A DNA stretch of 64,000 nt, from positions 137,650 to 201,649 of the forward strand of contig QZCP01000445.1 in assembly GCA_003956705.1 (NCBI GenBank), read 5' to 3'. Origin of the DNA: Brevipalpus yothersi. Lineage: Eukaryota > Arthropoda > Arachnida > Trombidiformes > Tenuipalpidae. Position numbers and translations under genes: made by a program. Under the pieces are notes generated by a model, which saw nothing but the letters and a program-made list of their open reading frames with translations, made no database searches and was not told the origin of the DNA. This document shows positions 14,401 to 26,073 of the stretch, piece after piece; the first letter of the stretch is position 1; every line of letters begins with the position of its first letter.

Positions 14401-17400
14401 GCATTCTTCCCAATTCTCATCAAATATGTAGATCATCAAAAGAGTCATTGGCTTAAGGATAATGTTCCGATGGCTGAGCAAGTGTACCATTGTGTAGCGT
14501 CAACTTTTAATTTGTGGTCAAAATCACAATATTTCCGAAAAGAAGAACAGAATTTCATTGCTGCCAATGGTATTGATAATCTGGCTCTCATAATGCCATG
14601 GTCTGGACGAGCTGGTAGACCGGTGATCACTCGAACTGAAACTCAAGGATCATCTGGAAGATTGAAGAAAAAGAAGCGAGAAGGTAAACGTGATCGAGAA
14701 AAAGAATTGGCATCAAGTTTAATTGTATCCGCATTGAAGCGATTGTTGCCAGTTGGATTAAATTTGTTCGCTGGACGAGAACAAGAGCTGGTACAGCATG
14801 CTAAGGACAAGTATTTGCATAAAGAAAATGAGACAATCATTTTCGAATATGTTCGCACAACACTCAATTTGCCGGATAAAATTGATCCAAGTGATGCCAT
14901 GAGTTGGCAACATTATCTATACTCAAAGCTTGGTAGTAGCCATAGAAATGGACTTCCGGCAACTAAAACCACAGGAGGTCAAGATGTAATATTGCCAGTT
15001 CCTATTCGAACTGATGACCGTGAAAAGTCACAAGAAATTCTGATCGAACGCATTTTGGCAATGGCCCGAGTTCTGTTTGGTCTTCATATGGTGAGAAACG
15101 AAACTAATCTTCTAAATCATCTAGAGTATAGTGATGATAGCTAATTGATTTTCAATAATGATTTCAGATTGATCATCCATCCCAAAAGGAGAAAGGAATA
15201 TGGCGAAGCTGTGTGTCTACCCAGCGTAAGCGAGCTGTGATTGCCTGCTTCCGGATGGTTTCTCTTCATCAATTACATCGGTATGTATTAGTTTGATTAT
15301 GATCATGCCTTCCCCTATTAGCCTATCCTATGTATTAATGTATTTGATTAACTATATGCGTTCTACAGACATCGTGCTATCAACATATTTTTGGGAACAT
15401 ACAATGATCTATGGTTAACGATAGAAAGTTCTGGTCAAGAAATTTTGATTGAAGATTTGACTGAATCATTTGAGGAACATGAACAGAACAAGGGAACAGG
15501 AGAAGAGGTTGTCGAAGAGAAGCCTGATCCATTGACCCAGCTGATGACCACATTCAGTCGAAAAGCTACTACAGATCATGGAGCATCTATGAAGGAAGAT
15601 AAATTGTATATGGAATTTGCATATCTCTTCAGTCAATCTTGCGGTGGAGCTGAAGAGGAGGAAGAAGAGGAAGGCAATGATGAAGAAGAAGGAAATGCTT
15701 CAATTCATGTGAGTATATATTTACATTGATTGACATAAATGGTTGAATTGATTGGTTAACTAAATTTCCCCACTTTTTCTTTCTATCAGGAACAAGAGTT
15801 GGAAAAACAGAAACTTCTCTTCCAACAGCTTCGATTGGCTGATCGAGGAATTGCTGAGATGACTTTACTGTACATTTCCAATTGTAAGGGCATTCAAACG
15901 CCCATGGTTTTGAAAACTTTGAAATTAGGCATATCAATTTTACGTGGAGGTAATGTCAATATTCAGCAGAGAATGTTGAAACATTTGAAAGACAAAAAAG
16001 ATGTTGGCTTTTTCACATCAATTGCTGGACTGATGAATTCCTGCTCGGTACTGGATCTTGATGCATTTGAACGGAATCAAAAAGCTGAAGGGCTTGGTGT
16101 TGGATCTGAGGGAACTGCTGGTGAAAAGAATATGCATGATGCTGAATTTACGTGTGCACTATTTCGCTTTATTCAACTGCTGTGTGAAGGCCACAATCTT
16201 GAGTTCCAAAATTATCTTCGAACTCAAGCAGGAAACACAACAACTGTCAATGTGATCATCATTACAGTTGATTATCTGTTGCGCCTTCAAGAATCAATGA
16301 TGGACTTCTATTGGCACTATTCGAGTAAAGAAATTATTGACACCTCTGGCCAGGAAAACTTTTGTAAAGCCATTAATGTGGCAAAGCAAGTGTTCAGCAC
16401 TCTGACTGAATCAATTCAAGGGCCATGTCAAGGTAACCAGCAAGCATTGGCCCACTCTCGATTATGGGATGCTGTGGGCGGTTTCCTGTTCCTGTTTGCC
16501 CATATGCAAGATAAATTGTCCAAAAACTCTAATCAATTGGAACTTCTAATTGAATTGCTTGACCTGCAAAAAGAAATGGTCGTAATGATGTTATCTATGC
16601 TGGAAGGTAACGTTGTGAATGGAACTATTGGTCGTCAAATGGTTGATACTTTAGTAGAGTCTGCCAGCAATGTTGAGGTAATCAAGTTTATATCCAAAAA
16701 TTGTTACAGAAAGTTTCTAGGCTTTTCATTTACACTGAAATTTTGTCTCCTTCTCAGCTTATCTTGAAATTCTTCGACATGTTCTTGAAATTGAAAGAAT
16801 TGACATCTTCAAGCACTTTTCAGGTAATTTTTTACTCGTAAAAAATTGTTTCATAATTATGTTAGATATTCGATCTAATTTTTTGGCACCTCCTTTATCA
16901 GGAAATCGATAAGAGAGGAATTGGTTGGGTGACGATGAAAGATTTCAAAAAAGCTATGGAACAACAGAAGAAATATACAGCTGATGAAATTGAATACATC
17001 ATGAGCTGCTGTGAAGCTAATCACGATGGTCTGATCGACTATCATGAAGTAACAGAAAGGTTCCATGAGCCAGCTCGAGAAATTGGTTTCAATCTGGCTG
17101 TTCTTTTAACAAACCTCAGTGAACACATGCCATCTGATCCACGTCTTCAACGATTCTTGGAAATATCTTCCTCAGTATTGACCTACTTTGAACCATTCTT
17201 GGGCCGTATTGAGATCATGGGATCATCTAAGAGGGTCGAAAGAGTCTATTTCGAAATCAAAGAATCATCAATCAATCAATGGGAAAAACCTCAAATCAAA
17301 GAATCAAAACGAGCATTCTTCTATTCGATTGTAACTGAAGGAGGGGATAAAGAGAAACTAGAACTTTTTGTCAACTTTTGTGAAGATGCCATCTTTGAAA

Positions 17401-19968
17401 TGCAACATGCTGCATCCATTTCGATGGAAGAAGATGAAGAGCCCAAAAAATCAGCTGAGTATCCGTTTATGGGTGATGATGAGAGGCCATCATCTCTACT
17501 AGATCCTATCAAGCGAGTGTTTAGATTTATATTCTCCGGAATATGGCAAATATTGAGTTTCATGACACCATCGAATATCAAGAAACAGATAAACTCTATC
17601 AAAGAGAAATCATTTGTCGAATTGGTACTTGGACTTTTTAAACTATTTTTCAAGACTATATTCTATTCTGGTTTCACATTTGTTTCGGTTACAAAATCAA
17701 TTTTCCGTTTCATTTTACGATTGATGACTGGTGAACCAATCGCAGGTCCTATCGATGGTTCTGATGATGATGAGCCACAAAAAGCTCTGGTTAATATACC
17801 ATCACCATTCTCATTACCGGAAACAGCCGCTCCACTTCCGATGGCAATATTGCCCATCGAAGCAACACCAAGTTCTCCTCCAGTTCATTCCACCGTTGAT
17901 GGTAAAACTTCTGATCCACTGAGTGATGGTAAATCAGCTTCATTAACAGTTCCATCAGGCAAAGATGATGAAAAAATGGATGGAAAAATGATTCGAAAAG
18001 AGAGTCGCATTGAACGGGAATCATCTATTATCGGAGAGAAGAGAGGATCAAGTGATGATAAGAAGCTGAAAGATTCAATGTCAGATAAACGTAAAATGAG
18101 TGATAGAATTGAAACGACAAGAAAAATTGATCAACACAAGGATCAACAAATTGAAATTGAAGAAGATGAAATAGCAGAATCTCCAGAAAAATCAACAGAA
18201 TCTACACCATTCTTTTCATCATTTAATTTGAGCAATTATGCCCATCGATTTATCTGCTTTTTGGCCAGAAATTTCTATACAATGAAGTATATTGCTCTTC
18301 TGATAGCTTTCATCATCAATTTCATTCTACTCTTCTATCGAGTCACCAATACACCAATCGGTGGAGATACGTTAGGCACCAGTCTGGGAATTGGTGGAAT
18401 TTCTGATGATGGATCATCATCTGGTGATGATTCGGATTCTGGTGGTGAAGGGAATGAATCGGGAGAAAATGAAGATACCGAATTAGCCGAATGGGTGACA
18501 ATAGAGGAAAGATTATTTTATTTAAGTCCTGTAATCAGAATATTAGCCCTTCTACACTCACTGTTGGCAGTGTTCATGTTGATTGGCTATTATCATCTTA
18601 AACTTCCATTGGCCATATTCAAGCGTGAAAAAGAGATATCTCGTTCCATGGAATTCGAAGGACTCTACATATCAGGAGAATCGAACAGTGATGATATTAA
18701 AGCTCATTGGGACAAATTGGTTATCAGTACTCCATCGTTTCCGGTTAATTATTGGGACAAGTTTGTTAAGAAACGTGTCCGTGAAACATACTCGGAACAA
18801 TATGATTACGATCAAATTAGTAATCTATTAGGTATGGACAAAGGAGGTGTATCGAGTAAGCAAGGTGAAACCGGAGGATGGCTTAATTTTATTACCACAA
18901 CAGACATCAAATATCAAATATGGAAAGCTGGTGTAACCATCACTGATAGCGTAAGTCTGAATATTTATATATTGAATATGTTGCGATTCTTCCAATCAAC
19001 TCCATGAAACCTTCCAACTAGCCTATGTCCAACAAAACACTAGTTATTCTTCGAAATTCATAAATTTTCTCCCGATCCTAATCCAATTTCTCTCAATCTA
19101 TTGGTTACAGACATTTTTGTACAATCTTTGGTATCTTTCATTCTCAATTTTTGGAAATTTCAATTACTTCTTCTTTGCTGCCCATCTGTTGGATATAGCT
19201 TTTGCAATCAAAACACTGAAAACCATTCTACAATCAGTAACTCATAATGGAAAACAAGTAAGTGGCTGGAAAAATTTCGTATCATGTGTTCCAAAATTCA
19301 ATTAGATGATGAAAATTAACAAATTTTTCTCTTCATCTTCCTTTTTTCAGTTGGTTCTTACCGTTATGTTGCTCACAATCATTGTATATATTTATACTGT
19401 GATAGCATTTAATTTCTTCCGTAAATTTTATTCACAAGAAGGAGATGATGAGAATGAGCCAGACAAGCGATGTAATTCAATGTTAACCTGCTTCATTTTC
19501 CATATATACCAAGGAGTACGATCAGGAGGTGGAATTGGTGATGTTATCGAGCCACCGGATGGAGATGATTATGAAGTGTATCGAATTGTGTTCGATATAA
19601 CTTTCTTCTTTTTCGTGATCATTATTTTGCTAGCCATCCTTCAAGGTTTGATCATCGATGCTTTCGGTGAATTGCGTAGCCAGCTTCAATCAGTGGTGGA
19701 CGATATGGAGGCGAATTGTTTTATTTGTGGAATTGGAAAAGATTATTTTGATAAAACACCGCATGGTTTCGAAACACATGTGATGAAAGAGCATAATTTA
19801 GCAAATTATCTATTCTTCTTCATGCATCTGATCAACAAACCTGACACTGATTACACCGGACAAGAGACCTATGTTTGGGAACTTTATCAAAAACGTTGCT
19901 GGGACTTTTTCCCGGTTGGTGAATGTTTCCGAAAACAGTATGAAGATGAACTTTCAGGAGCAAATTGA
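2469..19968 (+). CDS. RyR: Ryanodine receptor (intracellular calcium release channel)
   Basis: Homotetrameric Ca2+ release channel of the sarco/endoplasmic reticulum that couples excitation to contraction. Exons: 2469-2522, 3459-3962, 4059-12850, 12936-15090, 15168-15280, 15369-15708, 15790-16677, 16758-16823, 16902-18950, 19111-19257, 19351-19968. They join in frame into 5,241 codons; fly and vertebrate RyRs have about 5,000-5,130 residues. Visible parts in order: N-terminal MIR-type region ([10 protein letters not shown]), RIH region, three SPRY domains (about residues 714, 1154 and 1614 onward), two tandem pairs of RyR repeats (around 937-1050 and 2934-3110; signature LAENxHxxWA), EF-hand pair near 4305-4350 ([11 protein letters not shown]), transmembrane segments in exons 9-11, pore filter GGGIGD at 5095-5100 and the CFICGIG...HxxxEHN zinc motif near the C-terminus. 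Extra length comes from Gly/Ser-rich insertions. The start ATG encodes [10 protein letters not shown], typical of the family. Exon 3 alone is 8.8 kb. The S4-S5 linker reads DIAFAIKTL, where most family members have Gly in place of the second Ala. Confidence 0.97.
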
Positions 19969-20825
19969 AACCTTGACAAAATTTTATCCTGACATTCAGT
20001 TGATTAACTGGATAACAAATGATGCAATCAGATGAATTACATGAGAGACAAAAACAATCTGACGATTGTCAGAAATATATGTGTGAATAATACAATGCAA
20101 TTGCATCGTGCAATATTGATGCATGGTCAATTTTTGATGCAATATCATAGTGTAAGAGAAAATTCCTGAAGATTATTCAATTTTGAGTTCCAGGAAACTT
20201 GTAAATTAATTAATTAATTTTATTCGAGAAAATATCAAATTTTATGACAGCTGTCCAAAATATTGATCAGAAGTCTTATCAAATTTTTTTGTTCGTTCAC
20301 AACAGAAACAAGTTTATTATTATTATAATGAAAGTTCATCTTAATTAAGTTTAGCTAGATCTTATTCCAATTAGTAACCAAAAGATGGCTTTTTGGCAAA
20401 AAATAGGAACATAAATCAAGCAAATACTATACAAAGATGATAAGAGGTGAGATATAAGAATAATGAGATTGGACAAATAATTAATTTAAAAAATATGGGA
20501 GTTAAAGAGACAAAGGTATTCACTGAACTGAAGACTAGTAAACCTACTTTTGGTAACTAATTAAGTGGCAGAAATGGAAGTTTTGTGGTAAGATAGGAGA
20601 AGAAAATGAGGAGTAAGAATTAAATGGAGAGAAAGAGGGGAAACAGGCATTCCAGTAAGTGAGTTTGAAGAGTAGAGGGCTTAATGAGAAATTTTGTGTA
20701 TTTCACACAGAAATAAAAGAATGGCTATGTCAAAATGAAGTAACTTATGTGGAATAAGAATTTGAACCAAGATTATGGTCGAAGTACTCGGGCATAAATA
20801 TTGTTAAAGCTTCGACCGGAAATGA
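19969..20825. other. Convergent 3' region between RyR and the ZNF367-like gene
   Basis: AT-rich non-coding DNA holding the 3' UTRs of two converging genes. A plus-strand AATAAA lies at 20712-20717 and a minus-strand AATAAA (plus TTTATT) at 20313-20318. If both are used, the two 3' UTRs overlap by about 400 nt. No other gene is seen. Confidence 0.55.
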
Positions 20826-22174
20826 TCAGGTTTTGTAGAAAGGCTCAGATTTAATCTTAGTATATCTTGCATCTGAGTTGATCACCGGACGATTAGCAAA
20901 CTCTATCAAAGCAAGAGCGCCAAGAAGTTTCTCATTTTCATCTTTCACAGATACTGGAAGAATTTCATGAAGAATTTCTGGTCTCAATGAAGGTTGAGGT
21001 TCTTGCTTCAAATCAACTAGCTTCAACTCAATTGAAGGCTTTTTCTCAATTTCAGGAGGTTTCTTCTCGATGGGATCAGGTTGTTTTTTGATAGTTTGCT
21101 CTAGAGAATGCAATTCAACCTCAGGTGGTGTTAAAGGCTTGACCTCATGGATACTATTATCCTCACGCTTGATCCTTTTGGCTGAATTCTCTTGATTGTT
21201 TGCATTTTCTCTTGCTTGTAATTCCAATGCGGCTCTCTTCTTTTTCCAGATAGGCATTGCAATCTCTTCGCTGGGCTCATTTTTTGAACTGAAACTATCG
21301 TTAAGTATAGCATCCATGTCCAATCGACGTGGTGTTATTGTTCTCACTGAGCAATCACGAAGCCGCTTTCCCGATTGACGTTTCACTGTTCGATAATAAT
21401 CGTTCAGCCAATCTACTATCTCTTGATTGGCATTAGTCATGGCAGAAATGCATCGAAGAATTGGAGGTGAGTTACACCGGTCTCTCGATACTCCGGATTC
21501 GGGATGATCAGAACATCGACGATTTGCGTGTGTAAAGCGATTATGGCATCCTGAAGAAAAGAAGAACGTGATTAAAATTGTGGAAGATTCTTGGCCAAAC
21601 AAATGGGAAACATACCTTCATAGTTACAGACAAACGGTTTCTCGCCCGTGTGAAGTCTTTGGTGGGTTCTCAATTGTCCAGATTGAGCAAATCTTCGACC
21701 ACAGTTGGGAAAATCACAGAAGTAAGGCCTTTCGCCGGTGTGAATTCGGATATGAGCTTGAAGTGATTTTTCTCGTGGAAATGTTCGCTTGCATATATTA
21801 CACTTGATCGCGGACACTTCATCAATACTTGAGTTGATTAGGGTTGAAATTGTTTCCAATTTGGGTCGACCACGTTTCAGCTTGTTGGCACGATATTGAT
21901 CACTGTTGTGGTGTTGATTCTCAGAATAATCATCACTAACAGGACTCAATTGGACTGTGGAGGCAACATCGTAAAGATTGAGTGAAGATTCCGATGAATC
22001 TCTTGGTCGATCATTTTCAGATGAATCGAAGCAAACACTATGTCCACTGCTATTGATTAAACCATGGTCCAAATAGTATACCGGTGAAGACATTGGTGAT
22101 GAGGTCAATGGTAGTGATTCGATGTCCGATCCACATGCATATATGATGACACCTTCATTCCGTGTTTCAACCAT
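20826..22174 (-). CDS. ZNF367: C2H2 zinc-finger protein, ZNF367 homologue
   Basis: Likely nuclear DNA-binding protein. Two exons, complement(21616-22174, 20826-21550), join at GAA G|GA TGC to give 427 residues. Two complete C2H2 fingers follow each other (CNICKRTFPREKSLQAH, about 125-145; CDFPNCGRRFAQSGQLRTH, about 153-171). They end with the TGEKPFVC linker and a partial third unit spanning the splice (CNYEGCHNRFTHANRRC). That finger order, the FTHANRxC ending and a C-terminal GALALIEFAN helix match vertebrate ZNF367 (recalled family knowledge). Extra to what I recall is an AT-hook-like KRGRPK at 100-105, before the fingers. The tail is rich in Lys/Pro/Glu and ends in KIKSEPFYKT, with an IKSE motif that could accept SUMO. 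The start ATG follows AATAAGT and is the first in the exon. Human ZNF367 is cell-cycle regulated; this promoter has E2F-like sites. Confidence 0.88.
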
Positions 22175-23206
22175 ACTTATTGAATCAAAATGTATATACT
22201 TTGATCACAATTTGAAACTTGAAAAACTCAGACACACAAATGATGATGCAGATTGATTCACACAAAAGTGGACAAGATTAATGAACTTGCAATACCAACA
22301 CACACACATACACACTAATATACAACCACAGGCAAGATAAATTGATACAATTACAACACAAATCAAAATTTACACCACACAATACACCACAAAGTTATAC
22401 ATAAGTTTGGAACCACAAAGTGAACTATCAAAAGTATTCCCTAAAACAAATTAATCAGTAATGGTAGTTGCAGTGATTACAATTTAAAGAGAAAGAGAGA
22501 AAGTAGATGAAATATCCATGAAAGTTAAGATAATAATGATAATAATGATAATATCGGCGGGAATACCATTTAACCCAGAGTAAAAGAGAGAGAGAAAGAT
22601 TAAAATACCGCCAAAAAATAATACATGGCATGAATCCATAGCATAGAGATGAGTTGAATACTGAGTAAGCTCAACAACAGTAACAACAAGGCATGCAAAA
22701 AGCCGCCTTTTCGATACCCGCGCGCGGGCTTATATATTGGCCTCTCTCTATGTAATGTGTGTTTACGCGCCCTGTTCACCAAACATTCACATTGTGTGCC
22801 TCATGTTTTGCCCGCTTAAACTTTAACACTCTGTACTGGTGTATATACATCTCCGTGGCAACATGTTTTCCATGTGGATCTCGGTTGTTGATGATGTTGA
22901 TGTTTTGAGAGATGGTTAAATCATCAGGGAATTCATGATCAACATATGGTGATTATGAATGAAAGAGATTGAAGAGTTCCCTTTGGTGTTGTGTTCCTCT
23001 CGGGAGGTGTGTCTTGACCATTTATCAATGTTTAGGTTTATCAAACGATTGTGTTGATAATTGTTAATGATAATGATAATTGTCTAATTTTGTGTGTTTG
23101 TGAATAGAATAGATTCCATATTCTTTGTTGATAGTGTGTGGATGTGTTTGGAATTTTGATAGTTTGTTTGTGATCAGGTGTGTGATTAGATCATTGTTTG
23201 TTCATC
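22175..23206. promoter_or_regulatory. Shared divergent promoter region, ZNF367-like / CLP1
   Basis: Head-to-head gap of about 1 kb. On the minus strand CCAAT is directly followed by TATATAAG (plus CTTATATA, 22729-22736). This abuts a perfect 12-bp palindrome CCCGCGCGCGGG (22717-22728), the most CG-rich spot in the neighbourhood. Two E2F-like elements lie toward ZNF367: CCGCCAAAAA at 22608-22617 (TTTTTGGCGG on minus) and GGCGGGAA at 22556-22563 (TTCCCGCC on minus). The TATA position suggests minus-strand initiation near 22700. No clear core element was found for CLP1. Confidence 0.5.
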
Positions 23207-24771
23207 ATGGATGTGAAAATGAAAGCACCGAGAATAGAGGAAAGTGTACCTTCTAAAAGTAAAACTTATACATTGAAGGAACAAGAAGAGTTGAGGTTTC
23301 AAGTGTTGGGAAAAGAAAAGGTAAGGTAATCGTTCTGTCAGTGCATTTATCATTTCGTAAAATTGGTCTGGAAAATTTGAAAAAATTGATCAAGATATGT
23401 GCTCTATTGTTGTAGATTGATGTAGAACTTGTCTCTGGTTTGGCTGAACTTTTTGGAACTGAATTGATCATCGGAAAAAAGTATGAATTTTTTGGCGGTA
23501 CCAAAGCGGCCATTTATACTTGGCATGGATGTACTATCAAAGTATCTGGGGTGTGTAGTACCACATACGTTCATGGAGACACTGAAATGGTATTCTATTC
23601 TAATGTTCATGGAGCTTTGGAAGTTCTTCGAGATAAAGCTAAAGATGATGGTGCTAGAGGACCGTTTGTTCTAGTTGTTGGTTCCTCAGAAACTGGAAAA
23701 TCTACTCTATCTAGAATAATCTGTAATTATGCGGTGAGTTGTGAAATTTTATGGCCTTATAAACTTTTCAATGCCGATTGATGTCTAATCATTTCTAGGT
23801 TCGTAGAAGACGTCGTCCAGTTTTGGTTGATCTCAATGTTGCATCCAATAGTGTCGGTATTCCAGGTAGCATTGGAGTAAAGGTTTGTGTACTACCCTCG
23901 GATGTAGAAGAATACATTCTGCCACCAAATCAATTGACCCTGCATTTTGGATCTACATGTCCCGATGACAATATCACTTTTTATCACACATTGATTACAA
24001 GCGTCTCTCAGGCAGTTCAGGAAAAAATGAACACTGATCCTATAGTCAAAAGCTCGGGAGCCATAATCAATACTGGTAGTTGGGTAAGTTGAAACTTCAA
24101 TCAATCAATTTTTAAATCGTAAATCGATTCTGATGAACAAATATTCATTCTCTCTTTCTTTCTCACTCTTCCAGGTTTCTACTGACGATGGATATGACTC
24201 ATTGCTCTTCATTGCAAATGCATTCAATGTTAGTGTGGTCTTAGTTCTAGACGATCCACCTTTGGGTCTTCGTTTGATTAATGATTTTCCATCATCAGTG
24301 AAAGTAGTTCAAACTCCTAAAACGAAAGGAATGTTTCGAAAGGATGCTCGGTACAGGGAAGAATTCATTGAAGATCGTATCAAAAAGTATTTTTATGGTT
24401 GTCCCAAGTGGTCAAAAACTCATAAATTTTTTCCTCACATTTTTACCATTCGATTTCAAGATATCAAAATATATAAAGCTGACCTGATATCTGTACCCGT
24501 TTCATGTTTACCTATAGGCATGGAAGACAATGCACAGAAAGTGAAGTTAGATCCTATCGAGTTGACACCTGACTTGAACAGGCATCTCTTGGCTGTAAGT
24601 CACGCAACTACCCCACAAAAAGCTATCAGCTCAAATTTGATGGGTTTCATTTGTGTAACCCATGTTGATATGAAGAAAGAGATAATCAAAGTTTTAAGCC
24701 CTCTTCCGGCTCCTCTGCCACAAGGCAAGATTATCCTCTATTCTAACGTCCAATATGTAGACGCTGATTAA
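23207..24771 (+). CDS. CLP1: CLP1, pre-mRNA cleavage factor II / tRNA splicing complex subunit
   Basis: Nuclear protein of the 3'-end cleavage complex (partner PCF11) and, in animals, the tRNA splicing endonuclease complex; the human form is an RNA 5'-kinase. Exons 23207-23320, 23416-23733, 23799-24083, 24175-24771 give 437 residues; human CLP1 has 425. Order: N-terminal beta domain (FTWHGC-like YTWHGCTIKVSG), central P-loop domain with Walker A GSSETGKST (127-135), C-terminal domain ending in LSPLPAPLPQGKIIL. Conserved family blocks include IINTGSW, IKKYFYG and SCLPIGMEDN. Oddity: the Walker B stretch reads VDLNVASNS where human has VELDVGQGS. The Asp is Asn157 and the GQ pair is Ala-Ser, so ATP/Mg2+ chemistry may be lost although Walker A is intact. 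The identity is firm; kinase activity is doubtful. Confidence 0.94.
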
Positions 24772-25280
24772 TTTTTCATCTCGTAGTCACCCAAAAAGAT
24801 TGTTTTATACTTATCATTTGTATTGTGAAATAAATTAAAAGAAAGTGAACAAGGTCTATCATAGTTTTTCCATTCAAATTACATTTTTTCCCAATTTTTA
24901 TCACTTATCATTGGCCTCAAAACTCAATCATTCAAAATCAGAGGGTAAGATTTCAAATCACTTTGTGAAAAAAAGTTACAACTTCATGATTCATCCATCA
25001 AAAAATGGGAATAAAGTAGCCTAAGTTAATGAATACATAAATTTAATGAAAATAATTAAGCTCAATCGAAAGCTTCATCAAAAATTCATTCTGAGCATCA
25101 GATGCAGACCAGATCTTCTCCCTTTCAAGTCAGAATCGTGAAGTCAACAAACATCAGTAAACTGGCAGCACGTGGATACACATCACAAGTGTTTTGAGTG
25201 ATCAGAGTTACATATTGATCGTGTTCAAATCATTGATTATCAATTAAATTGCCTGGTTTGTTATATTTATTATATCAATA
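24772..25280. promoter_or_regulatory. CLP1 3' end and UPF0390 gene 5' flank
   Basis: AATAAA at 24829-24834, about 60 nt after the CLP1 stop codon, is a good polyadenylation signal. The remaining ~450 bp is AT-rich and should contain the promoter of the next gene; no motif stands out. Confidence 0.55.
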
Positions 25281-25591
25281 ATGCCACAAGGAAAGACAAA
25301 GAAGAAGCCTCAATTACCCGAGGGTGTAAAGAAAAAGGCTAATGTATCAAAGAAGAGTGAGAAAGTCCTGCATCAAGTTCGTAAAGGTAATCGAAACTCA
25401 TCCTGATTCATTCAAATTGGTGTATCTAATAATTGTCTTATTGTCCTCTAATTTAATATCTAGGTGCTCCAGTGAAGCCAAAAATTAAGTCTATGGGAAA
25501 ACAGGCGTTCAAGAATGTTGAAAAGATGATCAGACATAACATTGAGGAAGAAGTTCGAGCCAAAGCTGGGGATAAAGAAAAACAGAAGTGA
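25281..25591 (+). CDS. UPF0390 family small basic protein (C19orf53/LYDG10 homologue)
   Basis: A 77-residue, lysine-rich protein from two exons (25281-25386 and 25464-25591), joined at AAA G|GT GCT. The start MPQGKTK matches the family start MAQGxxK, and the second half (VEKMIRHNIEEEVRAKAG) matches the family's conserved helix ahead of a basic tail. Human C19orf53 is about 99 residues, so this form is shorter and lacks the Ala/Lys-rich extension. The cellular role of the family is poorly defined; the charge suggests nuclear or nucleolar RNA binding, which is inference. A polyadenylation signal AATAAA lies at 25879-25884. The gene is too short and spliced to stand out in simple ORF scans. Confidence 0.82.
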
Positions 25592-26073
25592 TCAAGAGAG
25601 TTTGTTTACATGTGTGTGTAATAACTTTTTCTTTCCAATATTTATTTTTGATACGTGGTGTAATAATGAACTCCATTGATGTGTAAGAAATTAGAAAATA
25701 TATCGCAAATGAAATGAGAATTAAAGTGGGCGAAAAAATACCAAGATTCCTCCGATAAATCATCATCCAACATTATTGGTCCATGCGTGATCGAATAACT
25801 TGGCTCCAGCTGAGCTCTGTTATTGTTTTTTTCGTCTATGTTTGCATGAAAAATTGATCAGAGAGAAAATTTTCTCCCAATAAAATATCTTGAAATCGTA
25901 TTTACTGAATTGCGTGCTATATAGATTACGGTAGCTGTCATGAGATCATTACGACAGTTGGAAATCATTCGGTGACTATTTGCTATTGATCTTCGTGATC
26001 TTGTCACAATTCAAGGGTTTAACTGGATTCAATTTTTCAATCACAATGTGATTAGTTCCAGTATTCCCTTTTA
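25592..26073. other. 3' UTR of the UPF0390 gene and 5' flank of the stomatin-like gene
   Basis: AT-rich sequence with the polyadenylation signal AATAAA at 25879-25884. I see no other gene; a 78-codon minus-strand frame at 25530-25766 overlaps the coding exon and resembles no family. Confidence 0.5.
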
